A DNA stretch of 64,000 nt from Algicella marina (GTDB lineage: Bacteria > Pseudomonadota > Alphaproteobacteria > Rhodobacterales > Rhodobacteraceae), in contig NZ_CP046620.1 of NCBI RefSeq assembly GCF_009931615.1, positions 883,501-947,500 of the forward strand, read 5' to 3'. Made by a program: the position numbers and the translations under genes. Below, one piece after another: positions 1-8,298 of this stretch; within the stretch, counting starts at the first letter, position 1; each line of letters opens with the position of its first letter. The notes beneath the pieces are model-generated. The model was not told the DNA's origin. It saw only the letters and a program-made list of their open reading frames with translations, and searched no databases.

Positions 1-2
1 CG

Positions 3-551
3 GCAGGAGCGGAGCGTGAAGGCGCCGAAGTGCGGCAGATGGCGCTGGCGGACATGCGGTTCGACGCGGACTACGAAGGGTTCGGCAGGCCGCAGCCGAT
101 GCTGGAGCCGGACCTGGTGACGTGGCAGGCGATGATTACCTGGGCCGACCATGTTGTGATCGTTCATCCATACTGGTGGGGGGCGATGCCCGCGCGCGCC
201 AAGGCGGTGCTGGATCGGGCGCTGAGTTCGGGTTTCGGTTACAAGTATCATGGCCGTGGCATGGGGTGGGACAAGCTGCTGTCGGGACGGACCGGGGATG
301 GGATCATAACCTCGGACACGCCGCCGTGGATCGACACGCTGATCTATCGCGCCCCGGCACGGCGGGTGTTGAGAAACCAGGTTCTGGGCTTCTGCGGGAT
401 CAGGACGCGGCGGGTTGTGCAGTTCGGCTCCGTCAAGCTGTCGGACGCGCCGACACGGGCGAAATGGCTGGCGAAGGCGGAACGCATGGGCGCGGCGGCG
501 GCACAGGGGCCGGTGGCTGAGCGTGGCGAAGAGATGCGGAGGGCTGCGTGA
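3..551 (+). CDS. NAD(P)H-dependent flavodoxin-fold oxidoreductase, 5' end cut by window
   Basis: The reading frame is open to the first bases of the window, so the gene starts upstream; 182 codons are visible. A GTG at 30 is in frame, but the residues before it continue the family pattern, so it is probably not the start. The stretch HPYWWGAMPARAKAVLDR followed by GFGYKYHG matches the flavodoxin_2 family (YwrO/MdaB/NQO-like), which uses FMN or FAD to carry two-electron reduction of quinones or similar acceptors in the cytoplasm. The missing N-terminus should hold the first strand and phosphate-binding loop. The stop overlaps the next start (TGATG), so the two genes are probably co-transcribed. 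Substrate is unknown. Confidence 0.8.
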   Translation, partial: AGAEREGAEVRQMALADMRFDADYEGFGRPQPMLEPDLVTWQAMITWADHVVIVHPYWWGAMPARAKAVLDRALSSGFGYKYHGRGMGWDKLLSGRTGDGIITSDTPPWIDTLIYRAPARRVLRNQVLGFCGIRTRRVVQFGSVKLSDAPTRAKWLAKAERMGAAAAQGPVAERGEEMRRAA

Positions 552-1015
552 TGGGCGGATTGGAAGTGAGCGTGCTGGCCGGGGCGCTGGCGCTGGGTCT
601 GGTGGCCGGAGTATTCCTGACCTTCTCTGATTTCGTGATGACGGCGTTGCAGCGGACGGAGGGCGATGGCGGTTGGCAGGCGATGCAGGCAATCAACCGG
701 CAGGTCTATCGCTCCGTCTTCATGGTGCTGCTGCTGGGGCTGGTTCCGGCAGGTTTTGCCGTGGCGCTGCTGGCGGGCGGAACCGGCGGCGCGCCATGGT
801 TTCTTGGCGGAGCGATCATCTATGCCATCGGAACGATGGGCGTGACGATGTTCGGCAATGTGCCGATGAACAAGCGGCTGGATGGGCTGACGGGGACGGA
901 GGCGGCTGCGTACTGGCGCGTCTACGTTGTTCGCTGGACGCGATTGAACCATGTGCGAACGCTGGCATCGGCGTTTGCGGCGCTGGCGTTCATCATCGGT
1001 TGGCGCATGATATGA
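551..1015 (+). CDS. DUF1772 (anthrone oxygenase-like) membrane protein
   Basis: 154 residues with about four hydrophobic segments (roughly residues 5-27, 50-75, 80-100 and 132-152). The conserved NVPMNKRLDGL stretch followed by W..Y...WTR.NH.RT is typical of DUF1772, a family of small integral membrane proteins of uncertain function. ATG at 551 shares bases with the preceding stop; GTG at 548 is an alternative. The tight coupling to a flavin oxidoreductase suggests a shared redox or detoxification role, but this is only context. Confidence 0.75.
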   Translation: MGGLEVSVLAGALALGLVAGVFLTFSDFVMTALQRTEGDGGWQAMQAINRQVYRSVFMVLLLGLVPAGFAVALLAGGTGGAPWFLGGAIIYAIGTMGVTMFGNVPMNKRLDGLTGTEAAAYWRVYVVRWTRLNHVRTLASAFAALAFIIGWRMI

Positions 1016-1073
1016 AGATGGCGGCGGGCTTCCCCCGGTGCGGCAGGCCGCAACCGGGCGGAGATGCCTGCCG

Positions 1074-1280
1074 TCAGCGACCCGAGCGCATCACGTTGCC
1101 ATGCCAGTCCCCGATCTGTGCCGGGGTGGCGCCGAGCCCTGCGCCCTGCACATCAGGTGCGCGCTGAATGGTGGCGATGCCGTAGCCGAGAAGAAAGACG
1201 AGAAGGAGGACCAGCGCCCGCCGCACCTGATGGATTTGCGGGGCCGGGGCTGCTTCGCGAAAGTGAAGTTCCGGTGTCAT
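1074..1280 (-). CDS. Small single-pass membrane protein, unknown function
   Basis: A 68-residue frame with one clear hydrophobic segment (VRRALVLLLVFLLGYGIATI, about residues 19-38), a basic residue pair before it and a polar C-terminus. An AGGGA-like ribosome binding site lies about nine bases upstream of ATG. It lies downstream of the radical SAM gene on the same strand, about 100 bases away, past a perfect inverted repeat. I do not recognise a family. It could be spurious, but the membrane segment with a positive N-terminal flank argues for a real protein. Confidence 0.5.
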   Translation of the reverse strand: MTPELHFREAAPAPQIHQVRRALVLLLVFLLGYGIATIQRAPDVQGAGLGATPAQIGDWHGNVMRSGR

Positions 1281-1356
1281 GTCTGTGTGTCCCTTTATCT
1301 TGGTGAGCCTGATATAGGGACCGGAGTGACATAATGAAAATGAATGATTGATGGTT

Positions 1357-1381
1357 AATGCATCACGAAACGTGATGCATT
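1357..1381. repeat. Perfect 11-bp inverted repeat at the end of the radical SAM gene
   Basis: AATGCATCACG, three A bases, then CGTGATGCATT. The last base falls in the stop codon of the minus-strand radical SAM gene. The hairpin could end that transcript, but no clear T run follows on the minus strand. It could equally be an operator in front of the small membrane protein gene that begins at 1280. Confidence 0.6.
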
Positions 1382-2331
1382 CAGGCTGAACAGCTCGCCC
1401 CGCCGAGAACGCAGAACTTGGCGCAATGGGGGTGGTTGAGTTTCACGGGGCGTTCCGCCTCTGCCAGCGTTGACCCGAGTTCGAACTCCGGGCTGTAGGG
1501 AAGAAGAGTGCAGGCGAGGACGGCGGGGCCGGCGGCACCCTTGCGCCGGATGACCATGCGGGACGACGCACACATCACCTCCTCCGGTTGCTTGCCGAGG
1601 ATGCCCCAACAGGCGGTGGTGATTTCCGGCACATCGACGGTTTCATCCATTTCGGGAAACAGCACGGTTTCGCCGGGGTTCATTGCATCTATGCGGAAGT
1701 TCTCGCGAGCAAACAGGTTGGCATAGCCGCGGCGGCTGGTGGCATCGTCGTCGCCCCAGACGGTGCGGCCGGCGACAGCCATGCGAAAGCCGTTGTCGCG
1801 CAGCCAGCGCATCCCAGTCAGGGTTTTTTCGTAGGATCCCTTGCCGCGCTCCGTATCGTGGTGCTTCGGGGTGTGGTGATCGAGCGACACGCGCAGTGTC
1901 AGCTTGTCACCAAAGGCGAGACGGAGGAGAAGCAGACCTTCCCGCACCGTCTTGCGCATCATCGGGCGCATGGCGTTGGTGAGGATGAGGACATCGTAGC
2001 CGCGCAGGAGGGCGGCCTCGGCCATGGCGATCATCTCCGGATTCATGAAGGGTTCGCCGCCGGTGAAGCCGATTTCCGTAACCGGCCAGCCGCGATCCTC
2101 GATCTGGTCGAGATAGTCCTCGACGTCGGCACGGGTCAGGTAGACAAGGGCGTCGTTGGTGGGGCTGCTCTCTATATAGCAGTTGGCGCATTCGATGTTG
2201 CAGAGCGTGCCGGTGTTGAACCACAGCGTCTTCGGATCGGACAACGAGACGGAAGCCCGCTCCTCCCCCTTGGCGGTGATGTCGGGATGCTGAAACTTGC
2301 CGCCCGGTTGCAGTGGAGCCTGATCTGTCAT
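1381..2331 (-). CDS. Radical SAM protein with C-terminal cysteine cluster
   Basis: 316 residues. The CNIECANC motif (C44, C48, C51; CX3CX2C) binds the catalytic [4Fe-4S] cluster and GGEP at 91-94 contacts S-adenosylmethionine, so this should make a 5'-deoxyadenosyl radical. Further cysteines at CWG, MCASS and ACTLL and the closing HCAKFCVLGGASC look like a reduced SPASM/twitch-type site for an auxiliary Fe-S cluster, as in enzymes that modify peptides or other enzymes. No precursor peptide, maturase or transporter is adjacent, so the substrate cannot be named. The gene stands alone, 83 bases beyond the end of an SGNH hydrolase gene on the same strand. Confidence 0.85.
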   Translation of the reverse strand: MTDQAPLQPGGKFQHPDITAKGEERASVSLSDPKTLWFNTGTLCNIECANCYIESSPTNDALVYLTRADVEDYLDQIEDRGWPVTEIGFTGGEPFMNPEMIAMAEAALLRGYDVLILTNAMRPMMRKTVREGLLLLRLAFGDKLTLRVSLDHHTPKHHDTERGKGSYEKTLTGMRWLRDNGFRMAVAGRTVWGDDDATSRRGYANLFARENFRIDAMNPGETVLFPEMDETVDVPEITTACWGILGKQPEEVMCASSRMVIRRKGAAGPAVLACTLLPYSPEFELGSTLAEAERPVKLNHPHCAKFCVLGGASCSA

Positions 2332-2414
2332 CGTTCACCCGTTTTGACGCAGATTGAACAATGACTCAAACGGACGAAGGGTCAAGCGGTGCGGGCAAAC
2401 AGTTGCGTGAGCGT

Positions 2415-3290
2415 TCAGGAGCGCAATTTGAAGAGGGAGGTGAGCGCACGCCGGCGCTTGGCTGGCCGGTGTGATGGTTCGGGCTTGAAGGCTGGTGCGG
2501 AGATCGGAGGGGAGGCCAGATAGTCCTCCGCCCGCAGCCAGTCGGCGACGCGGTCGCCGATCATCGCCTGTTTGCCTGCAGGACTGAGGTGACCGTTGCC
2601 GGGTTTGGTGTGCAAAGAGGTGTCGCCCTGGGTCTGGCGACCGGCGGTGATCTCGTCCGAGAACAGGCGCACGAGGTCGATATAGGGCACGCCCATTGCG
2701 CGGGCCGCTTCAGCCTGGGCTGTGCGCAGGCCGCGCATGCGTTTGCGCTGCTCAAGAAAGCCATGCTCCATGAAGTCGCCCGTTTCCCGCTCCGTCGCGG
2801 AAAAGTTGCGGTAGTGGGCGCCGAGGACGAAAATATGCTCCACGTTCTGCGACTTGAGCAGGCGGACGATCTTGGCGATGTTTTCGGCGCGGGCGATTTC
2901 AATTCGCGTGCCGCCGACGGGCCGGAAGGGCAGCGGTTGGCGCAGGGTGACGAAACCCTTCTTCATTTCGGCGATTTCGACAATGTGCTTGCGAATCCGG
3001 ATGATGCCGCCGACCCGCAGGCGGGTGTGGCCCTGAATCTGGAAGCTCTGCTCGGTGTTAAGCGATGACGCGATCACCTCTGGCTCTACGTAATGATCAT
3101 TGTTGCCGGTGTAGAGGAACGCAAATCGGTCGCTGAGCGGGATGGCCTTGCGTACTGCAGCAAGGGTTTCGTGACTGGTGTGGCCGCCTTTTGCGAAATT
3201 GCGGTGTTCCTGGCTAAACAGAGCGGCAACGTGCGGAGCCCAGGACTCATTCTTGTCGTTGGAAGTGTGACTGTCGCCGAAAAAAAGCAT
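2415..3290 (-). CDS. SGNH/GDSL-type hydrolase domain protein
   Basis: 291 residues from ATG at 3290; an upstream extension in the same frame is low-complexity and unlikely to be translated. MLFFGDSHTS supplies the block I GDS (S7 nucleophile), GNND at 62-65 is block III, and GHLSPAGK around 233-240 carries the block V histidine (H234). The usual Asp three residues before that His is a Gly here (NGH context), so the Asp of the triad is not obvious. SGNH enzymes are esterases or lipases, some acting on acylated carbohydrates. No signal peptide is visible. The C-terminus is basic (RPAKRRR). The substrate is unknown. Confidence 0.75.
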   Translation of the reverse strand: MLFFGDSHTSNDKNESWAPHVAALFSQEHRNFAKGGHTSHETLAAVRKAIPLSDRFAFLYTGNNDHYVEPEVIASSLNTEQSFQIQGHTRLRVGGIIRIRKHIVEIAEMKKGFVTLRQPLPFRPVGGTRIEIARAENIAKIVRLLKSQNVEHIFVLGAHYRNFSATERETGDFMEHGFLEQRKRMRGLRTAQAEAARAMGVPYIDLVRLFSDEITAGRQTQGDTSLHTKPGNGHLSPAGKQAMIGDRVADWLRAEDYLASPPISAPAFKPEPSHRPAKRRRALTSLFKLRS

Positions 3291-3486
3291 GATCGAAATC
3301 CCGAAAGACAAGGGGCGGCCGCTTCGAGAGTGTAGCAAAGGCACGGGACGCCTCAAGTGACCGGGTGTGTGGCGTCGGCCACGATTACGGCCATCTTGTA
3401 CGCGAGGAAACCGGTCCGGCGTTGTCCCTCTCTGGACAGTGCCCATGGCTCTGCGCTACATCCTGTGAACTTTTCGGAAACGCAAG

Positions 3487-4359
3487 ATGCCCAACCCGCT
3501 GAAGATAACCCGAGAGATTTCCTATGCGAATTCCGCCCAGACACGGGCGGGACGGGGCTTTATCCGGTCTGTCGAGAACCTGACAGGCCGCATCAAGCTG
3601 ATCCGGATGGCCAAGGGCTACGACGACGAGGTGCGGGCCGGGCGTGATTTCTGGGAAGTGATGGTGGAACGCTATGCTCTCGGGCTGGACGTGCTGGCCG
3701 GGAGCCTGGCCAATATCCCGCGCGAAGGGCCGCTGGTGGTGATTTCCAACCACCCTTACGGCATTCTGGACGGGCTGATGCTGGGCTACATCCTCAGCCA
3801 GACGCGGGGCGATTTCCGTATTCTTGCGCATCAGGTGTTCCGCAAGGCCGAGGATCTGAACCGGATCATCCTGCCGATCTCCTTCGAGGAGACGAAGGAG
3901 GCGCAGCGGGTAAATATCGAGACGCGGAAGATCGCGCTGGACTATCTGGCTGACGGTGGCTGCATGGGTATTTTTCCCGGCGGCACAGTCTCGACCGCGC
4001 TGAAACCGTTCGGGCGGCCGATGGACCCGGGCTGGCGGCGGTTCACGGCGCGGCTGATCGCCAAGAGCGGTGCGACGGTGGTGCCTGTGTTCTTCGAGGG
4101 CCACAATTCGCGGCTGTTCCAGGTGGCGAGCCACGTGCATTACACGCTGCGGATGGCGCTTTTGATCAACGAGTTCAAGCTTCGGGTGGGCGAGAAGGTT
4201 CCGGTGGTTGTAGGCGAGCCGCTGCCGATGGAAAACATTCGGAGATATGCCGGGGATGCCAAGGGGTTGATGGATTATCTTCGCGCGGAAACCTATGCGC
4301 TTTCGCCCAAGCGGATCGACGACCTGACCTACGGGTTCGAATTCGAAGAGGGGCGTTGA
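3487..4359 (+). CDS. PlsC-type lysophospholipid acyltransferase
   Basis: 290 residues. NHPYGILDG at 88-96 is the acyltransferase block I; the spacing is HX5D (H89, D95) rather than the common HX4D, a variant I associate with the hemolysin/OlsA-like branch. FPGGT at 163-167 is block III, which binds the glycerol phosphate. The enzyme probably transfers acyl chains to a lyso-lipid at the inner membrane, in phospholipid or ornithine-lipid synthesis. Its stop overlaps the murI start (TGATG), so they share a transcript. The exact acceptor cannot be told from sequence. Confidence 0.82.
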   Translation: MPNPLKITREISYANSAQTRAGRGFIRSVENLTGRIKLIRMAKGYDDEVRAGRDFWEVMVERYALGLDVLAGSLANIPREGPLVVISNHPYGILDGLMLGYILSQTRGDFRILAHQVFRKAEDLNRIILPISFEETKEAQRVNIETRKIALDYLADGGCMGIFPGGTVSTALKPFGRPMDPGWRRFTARLIAKSGATVVPVFFEGHNSRLFQVASHVHYTLRMALLINEFKLRVGEKVPVVVGEPLPMENIRRYAGDAKGLMDYLRAETYALSPKRIDDLTYGFEFEEGR

Positions 4360-5168
4360 TGCCCATCGGCGTCTTCGACAGCGGCTTCGGCGGGCTGACT
4401 GTTCTGGGGGCGCTGCGCCAGAAATTTCCGGAGCAGGACTTCCTGTATCTCGGTGATACCGCCCACGCGCCCTATGGCGAACGGTCGGAGCAGGAGGTGC
4501 TGGACCTGACAATGGCGGGCTGCCGCTACCTGTTCGGGCGCGGCTGCGGGCTGATCGTGCTGGCCTGCAACACGGCTTCTGCGATCGCACTGCGCCCGAT
4601 GCAGGAGTATTTCGTGCCGGCGGACCGGCGGGTGCTGGGTGTGCTGGTGCCGATGATCGAGGAGATCGCGGCGCGGCCCTGGCACGGGGCGGAGCAGGTG
4701 GCGCGCCCGGTCGAGGACGTGCTGTTCTTCGCCACGCCGGGCACCGTGAGAAGTGGAGCCTTTGCTCGGGAACTGGCGCTGCGGGCGACAGGGCCGAAAG
4801 TGCACTCCGTGGCCTGCGGGGGGCTTGTCGAGGCACTGGAACAGGGGCGGAGCGAGGATGCGGGGCGGTTGGTGCGGGGCTATGTGGCGGAAGCGCTGGC
4901 TATGGCACCGGCACCTGATGTGGCGGTACTGGGCTGCACGCATTACCCGCTGATGGAAGCGGCTTTCCGCAGCGCACTGCCAGATGATGTGCGCGTGTTG
5001 TCGCAGGGCACGCTGGTGGCGCGGGCGCTGGAGCGCTACCTGCGACGGTTTCCGCAGTTCGCGGGCGGGGGCGGCGGGCTGGAACTGGTGACAAGCGGCG
5101 ACGCGGCGACGGTGTGTGCCGGTGCGGAGCGGCTGTTCGGGGTGACGCTGCCGTTCAAGGCGATGTGA
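4359..5168 (+). CDS. murI: Glutamate racemase
   Basis: 269 residues. It converts L- to D-glutamate for peptidoglycan synthesis in the cytoplasm. The N-terminal [13 protein letters not shown] signature, [12 protein letters not shown], the first catalytic cysteine in ACNTASA (C70) and the second in LGCTHYPL (C193) are all present. Length is normal. ATG at 4359 overlaps the acyltransferase stop; a TTG three bases earlier is less likely. A 12-bp hairpin follows before argC. Confidence 0.96.
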   Translation: MPIGVFDSGFGGLTVLGALRQKFPEQDFLYLGDTAHAPYGERSEQEVLDLTMAGCRYLFGRGCGLIVLACNTASAIALRPMQEYFVPADRRVLGVLVPMIEEIAARPWHGAEQVARPVEDVLFFATPGTVRSGAFARELALRATGPKVHSVACGGLVEALEQGRSEDAGRLVRGYVAEALAMAPAPDVAVLGCTHYPLMEAAFRSALPDDVRVLSQGTLVARALERYLRRFPQFAGGGGGLELVTSGDAATVCAGAERLFGVTLPFKAM

Positions 5169-5178
5169 TTGCGTTGCC

Positions 5179-5212
5179 CCGGTTTCTGCCTTAGATGACA
5201 GGCGGAAACCGG
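5179..5212 (+). promoter_or_regulatory. 12-bp hairpin abutting the argC ribosome binding site
   Basis: CCGGTTTCTGCC (5179-5190) can pair with GGCGGAAACCGG (5201-5212) with one G-U pair and a 10-base loop. The last two G bases of the stem are the first two of the argC Shine-Dalgarno GGAGG (5211-5215). The stem could end murI transcripts or limit access to the argC ribosome binding site. There is no T run, so a classic terminator is unlikely. Confidence 0.5.
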
Positions 5213-5223
5213 AGGATATTCAG

Positions 5224-6249
5224 ATGACCAAGCGGATCGCGATACTGGGGGCCAGCGGCTACACGGGCGCCGAGCTTGTGCGCCTGATCGCGACGCATCC
5301 TTCGATGGAAATCGCGGCGCTGGCGGGCGACCGGAAAGCCGGCGAGGCGCTGGGCACGGTGTTTCCGCATTTGCGGCATCTGGACCTGCCGGTGTTGCAG
5401 AAATTCGAGGAAATCGACTTCGGGAACATCGACCTTGCTTTCGGGGCGCTGCCGCATGGCACCAGCCAGGAGATCATTTCCGCGCTGCCGGGACATGTGA
5501 AGGCCGTGGACCTGTCCGCCGGATTCCGGCTGCGCGATCCGGCTGTCTATGAGCAGTGGTACGGGGCGCCGCACGCGGCCATGGCGTTGCAGGACGAGGC
5601 GGTCTACGGGCTGACAGAGTGGTATCGCGACGAGATCCGGGAGGCGCGGATCGTTGCCGGAACGGGTTGCAACGCGGCGACGGGGAATCTGGCGGTGCTG
5701 CCGTTGCTGAAAGACGGCGTCATCGACGCGGACGAGATCATCATTTCGCTGGCGACGGGTGTTTCCGGGGCGGGCCGTTCCCCAAAGGAGGGGATGCTGC
5801 ATGCAGAGGTTTCCGAAGGATTTCATGCCTATGCACTGACGGGGCACCGGCACATGGCGGAGTTCGAGCAGGAGTTCAGCAAGGTGGCGGGCAAGCCCGT
5901 TACCTGTACTTTCGTGCCGCATCTGTTGCCGCAGAACCGGGGCATCCTCGCCACGATCTACGTCAAGGGCGAGGCGGAGGCCATTCATGCGGCTCTGGAG
6001 AAGGCGTACGCGGATGAGCCCTTCATGGTAGTGCTGCCGCTGGGCGAGGCGCCTTCCACCCGGCATGTGCGCGGCTCGAACTTCTGCCATCTGGGTGTGG
6101 TCAAGGATCGGCGTGAGGGCCGGGCGATCGTGTTCTCGGCGCTCGACAACCTCAACAAGGGGTCTTCGGGGCAGGCGATCCAGAATGCCAATCTGATGTT
6201 GGGGCTGGAGGAGACGGAAGGGCTGATGCTGGCCCCGATGTTCCCGTAA
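5224..6249 (+). CDS. argC: N-acetyl-gamma-glutamyl-phosphate reductase
   Basis: 341 residues. It is the third step of arginine synthesis: NADPH-dependent reduction of N-acetyl-glutamyl phosphate to the semialdehyde. [15 protein letters not shown] (residues 7-21) is the nucleotide-binding loop; GTGCNAATG holds the catalytic C149, and [10 protein letters not shown] matches the active-site His region. Length fits the long (type 1) ArgC. A GGAGG lies nine bases before ATG. ccmE follows after seven bases. Confidence 0.96.
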   Translation: MTKRIAILGASGYTGAELVRLIATHPSMEIAALAGDRKAGEALGTVFPHLRHLDLPVLQKFEEIDFGNIDLAFGALPHGTSQEIISALPGHVKAVDLSAGFRLRDPAVYEQWYGAPHAAMALQDEAVYGLTEWYRDEIREARIVAGTGCNAATGNLAVLPLLKDGVIDADEIIISLATGVSGAGRSPKEGMLHAEVSEGFHAYALTGHRHMAEFEQEFSKVAGKPVTCTFVPHLLPQNRGILATIYVKGEAEAIHAALEKAYADEPFMVVLPLGEAPSTRHVRGSNFCHLGVVKDRREGRAIVFSALDNLNKGSSGQAIQNANLMLGLEETEGLMLAPMFP

Positions 6250-6256
6250 ACGTAGC

Positions 6257-6697
6257 ATGGCCGGGTTGAGGAAAAAGCAGCGAATTCATCTGGTTATCAT
6301 TGCCGGTTGCCTGCTGGCCGTGGCGTCTGCGTTGGTGATCTACGCAGCCCGCGATGCTTTCGAGTTCTTCCGCTCTCCGTCCGATATCGCCGCGGACCCG
6401 CCGCGCGAGAATGAGCGGTTCCGGCTGGGCGGGCTGGTGAAGGAGGGATCGTGGGAGCCGGGCGACGAGCATCGCTTCGTCATCACCGATCTGGACGCGG
6501 ACTTTCCGGTGGTTTTCCGGGGCATTGTGCCGGACCTGTTCCGCGAGGGGCAGGGAACGATTGTAACTGGCGTGATCGAGGACGGTGTGTTCGTGGCCAC
6601 CGATGTGCTGGCCAAGCATGACGAGGAATACATGCCCAAGGAAGTGGCGGATGCACTGAAGGAACGGGGCGTGTTCAAGCCGGACGCTGCCGAGTAG
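6257..6697 (+). CDS. ccmE: Cytochrome c maturation heme chaperone CcmE
   Basis: 146 residues with an N-terminal membrane anchor (about 10-31) and a periplasmic OB-fold domain. VLAKHDEEYMP holds the heme-binding H121 and Y125. CcmE takes heme from CcmABCD and hands it to the CcmF/CcmH lyase. Here it is next to argC, while ccmF and ccmH sit about 7 kb away on the other strand, a split arrangement I associate with Rhodobacterales. Confidence 0.95.
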   Translation: MAGLRKKQRIHLVIIAGCLLAVASALVIYAARDAFEFFRSPSDIAADPPRENERFRLGGLVKEGSWEPGDEHRFVITDLDADFPVVFRGIVPDLFREGQGTIVTGVIEDGVFVATDVLAKHDEEYMPKEVADALKERGVFKPDAAE

Positions 6698-6748
6698 CAT
6701 GAAAGCCGGGTTCGGTGCTGCTGCCCGGTTGTGGTGGCGCACGCTCCA

Positions 6749-6763
6749 TTAAGATAAATTTAC
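6749..6763 (+). promoter_or_regulatory. Candidate CtrA-binding site upstream of the lysis genes
   Basis: TTAA (6749-6752), seven bases, then TTAC (6760-6763). This differs by one base from the TTAA-N7-TTAA CtrA box. It ends about 51 bases before the endolysin ATG, a position suited to activation. CtrA itself is encoded at 32428-33144. CtrA control of gene transfer agent lysis genes is known in Rhodobacter capsulatus. Confidence 0.5.
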
Positions 6764-6814
6764 TCACGTTTTGGCATTCTGCCCGCTGATTTCAGGCAGC
6801 AGTGGAGCAGCACG

Positions 6815-7426
6815 ATGCAGAGCGTGGAAGCAATCGCGCGGGAAATCGTCTCCCGTGAAGGCGGCTATGTGAACGATCCCGACGATCCGGGCGGGGCGAC
6901 GAAATACGGCGTGACGATTCATACGATGCGCCGGTTGGGGCTGGATCTCGATGGTGATGGCGATATCGACAGCGCCGATGTGCGCCGCCTGCCGCTGGAG
7001 CGGGCGGTGGAGATATTCGTGAAGCATTATTTCGAACGGCCGGGCATCGGGCTGTTGCCGGGACTGATGCAGCCGACGGTGTTCGACATGTATGTGAACG
7101 CTGGCAACAACGCGGTGAAGATCCTGCAGCGGGTGCTGGCGGAATTTGGCGAGGCGGTGGCGGTTGACGGGGCGCTGGGGCCGAAAACCGCTGGGGCCGC
7201 GAAACGGGCCTATCAAAAGGCCGGGGCCTATCTGGTGGACGCCTACGGGATTGCGCGGCGGGACTATTACTACGAACTGGCCGACAGGCGGCCGGCGAGC
7301 CGCAAGTACGCGCGGCGGCGCGATGGCGGCAAGGGCGGCTGGATCACCCGCGCCGAAGAGTTCATCACCGAGCGTTTCCGGCTGAGCGATGCGCAGCACC
7401 GCGCGAGGGTGGCGGCATGGGGTTGA
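6815..7426 (+). CDS. GH108 N-acetylmuramidase (endolysin)
   Basis: 203 residues. REGGYVNDPDDPGGATKYGVT (14-34) is the glycosyl hydrolase 108 signature, with E15 as likely catalytic acid; the C-terminal half (from about 105) resembles the PG_binding_3 domain. It should cut peptidoglycan glycan strands. No signal peptide is present, so it needs a holin to reach the wall, and a holin gene follows with a 10-base overlap. The pair resembles the stand-alone endolysin-holin genes that release gene transfer agents in Rhodobacter capsulatus (rcc00555/00556, from memory). No other phage genes are near. Confidence 0.88.
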   Translation: MQSVEAIAREIVSREGGYVNDPDDPGGATKYGVTIHTMRRLGLDLDGDGDIDSADVRRLPLERAVEIFVKHYFERPGIGLLPGLMQPTVFDMYVNAGNNAVKILQRVLAEFGEAVAVDGALGPKTAGAAKRAYQKAGAYLVDAYGIARRDYYYELADRRPASRKYARRRDGGKGGWITRAEEFITERFRLSDAQHRARVAAWG

Positions 7427-7923
7427 TGAACTGGCTGGGGATCGGCCGCACGGTGGCCAATGTCGCCGAGGTATTCGTGGAGAACCGGACGGCGCGGGCG
7501 GCGCATGAACATGTGGAGCACGTGGCCAGCCTGAATGCCCTATCGGCGGAGTTTGCACGGCCGCGTGGCGGCTGGTTCGACCAGTTGATCGACGGGCTGA
7601 ACCGGCTGCCGCGACCCTTGCTGGCGGGCGGAACGATGGGGCTGTTCATTTATGCGATGAAGGACCCGGTGTCGTTCGGGGCGCGTATGCAGGGGCTGGC
7701 GTTGATGCCGGAGCCGATGTGGTGGCTGCTGGGTGCGATCGTCTCGTTCTATTTCGGGGCGCGGGAGTTGCATCACTTTCGCGGGCGGAAGGCGGCGGAA
7801 CCGGAGCAGGTTGCCGAGGTGATGCGCCGGGTGCGCGAGGTCGAGGCGCTGAGCGAGGCAGGTGCCCCGGAGGAAAGCAGCGGCAACGCTGCTGTGGCAG
7901 CATGGCGGGTCGAGCAGGGGTGA
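7417..7923 (+). CDS. Holin family protein (three-segment type)
   Basis: 168 residues. Hydrophobic segments at about 66-86 and 97-117 plus a weaker N-terminal one, with a charged, helical C-terminus. It fits the Holin_3TMs family commonly paired with GH108 muramidases in Rhodobacteraceae. It would make inner-membrane holes so that the endolysin upstream reaches the wall. ATG at 7417 overlaps the endolysin end by 10 bases; ATG at 7426 (TGATG) is also possible. Confidence 0.82.
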   Translation: MGLMNWLGIGRTVANVAEVFVENRTARAAHEHVEHVASLNALSAEFARPRGGWFDQLIDGLNRLPRPLLAGGTMGLFIYAMKDPVSFGARMQGLALMPEPMWWLLGAIVSFYFGARELHHFRGRKAAEPEQVAEVMRRVREVEALSEAGAPEESSGNAAVAAWRVEQG

Positions 7924-8043
7924 GGTGACTGTGCAAGTATCGACGGCGGGGCGGGCCGGAGGGAGATCGGCCCACCCCGCATTGGTGGGGACACGGCGCA
8001 GGCAGGGGGTGGAAGCCCGCACCGCGCCCCACATCCCGGCCCG

Positions 8044-8181
8044 TCAGAGACCGAGGGGCACGGGAGGCACGGCGCGGGCCGCTTCGGCGGAAGCCGGCTG
8101 CGCGAACCCCCTGTAGATCGTCTCGCCGCCGGAACAGGCGGCGAGAGAGGCGAGCAGGGCGAGGGCGACAAGTCTGTGCAT
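8044..8181 (-). CDS. Small predicted lipoprotein, 45 residues
   Basis: ATG at 8181 is preceded by AGGAGATACCC, a good ribosome binding site. The product starts MHRLVALALLASLAAC, a signal peptide with lipobox LAAC and C16 as the lipidation site, then a short polar and Pro/Ala-rich tail ending in VPLGL. Such tiny lipoproteins (entericidin- or LptM-like in size) are often missed by gene callers; the tail does not match the LptM pattern. Function unknown. It lies between the holin and the enoyl-CoA hydratase, on the opposite strand to the holin. Confidence 0.7.
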   Translation of the reverse strand: MHRLVALALLASLAACSGGETIYRGFAQPASAEAARAVPPVPLGL

Positions 8182-8298
8182 TGGGTATCTCCTTGATGTC
8201 GGGAAGGAGACGCGCCGGGGTGGCGGATTATTCGCCGGAAAATTAAATTTCTCTCCAGACTCTTGTGATCCGGGGGGGCTTGCGCGCGGATGCGCTGG

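Noticed and set aside
6815-7923. Prophage
   Set aside because: Only the lysin and holin are present, flanked by housekeeping genes; there are no capsid, tail, integrase or replication genes in the window.
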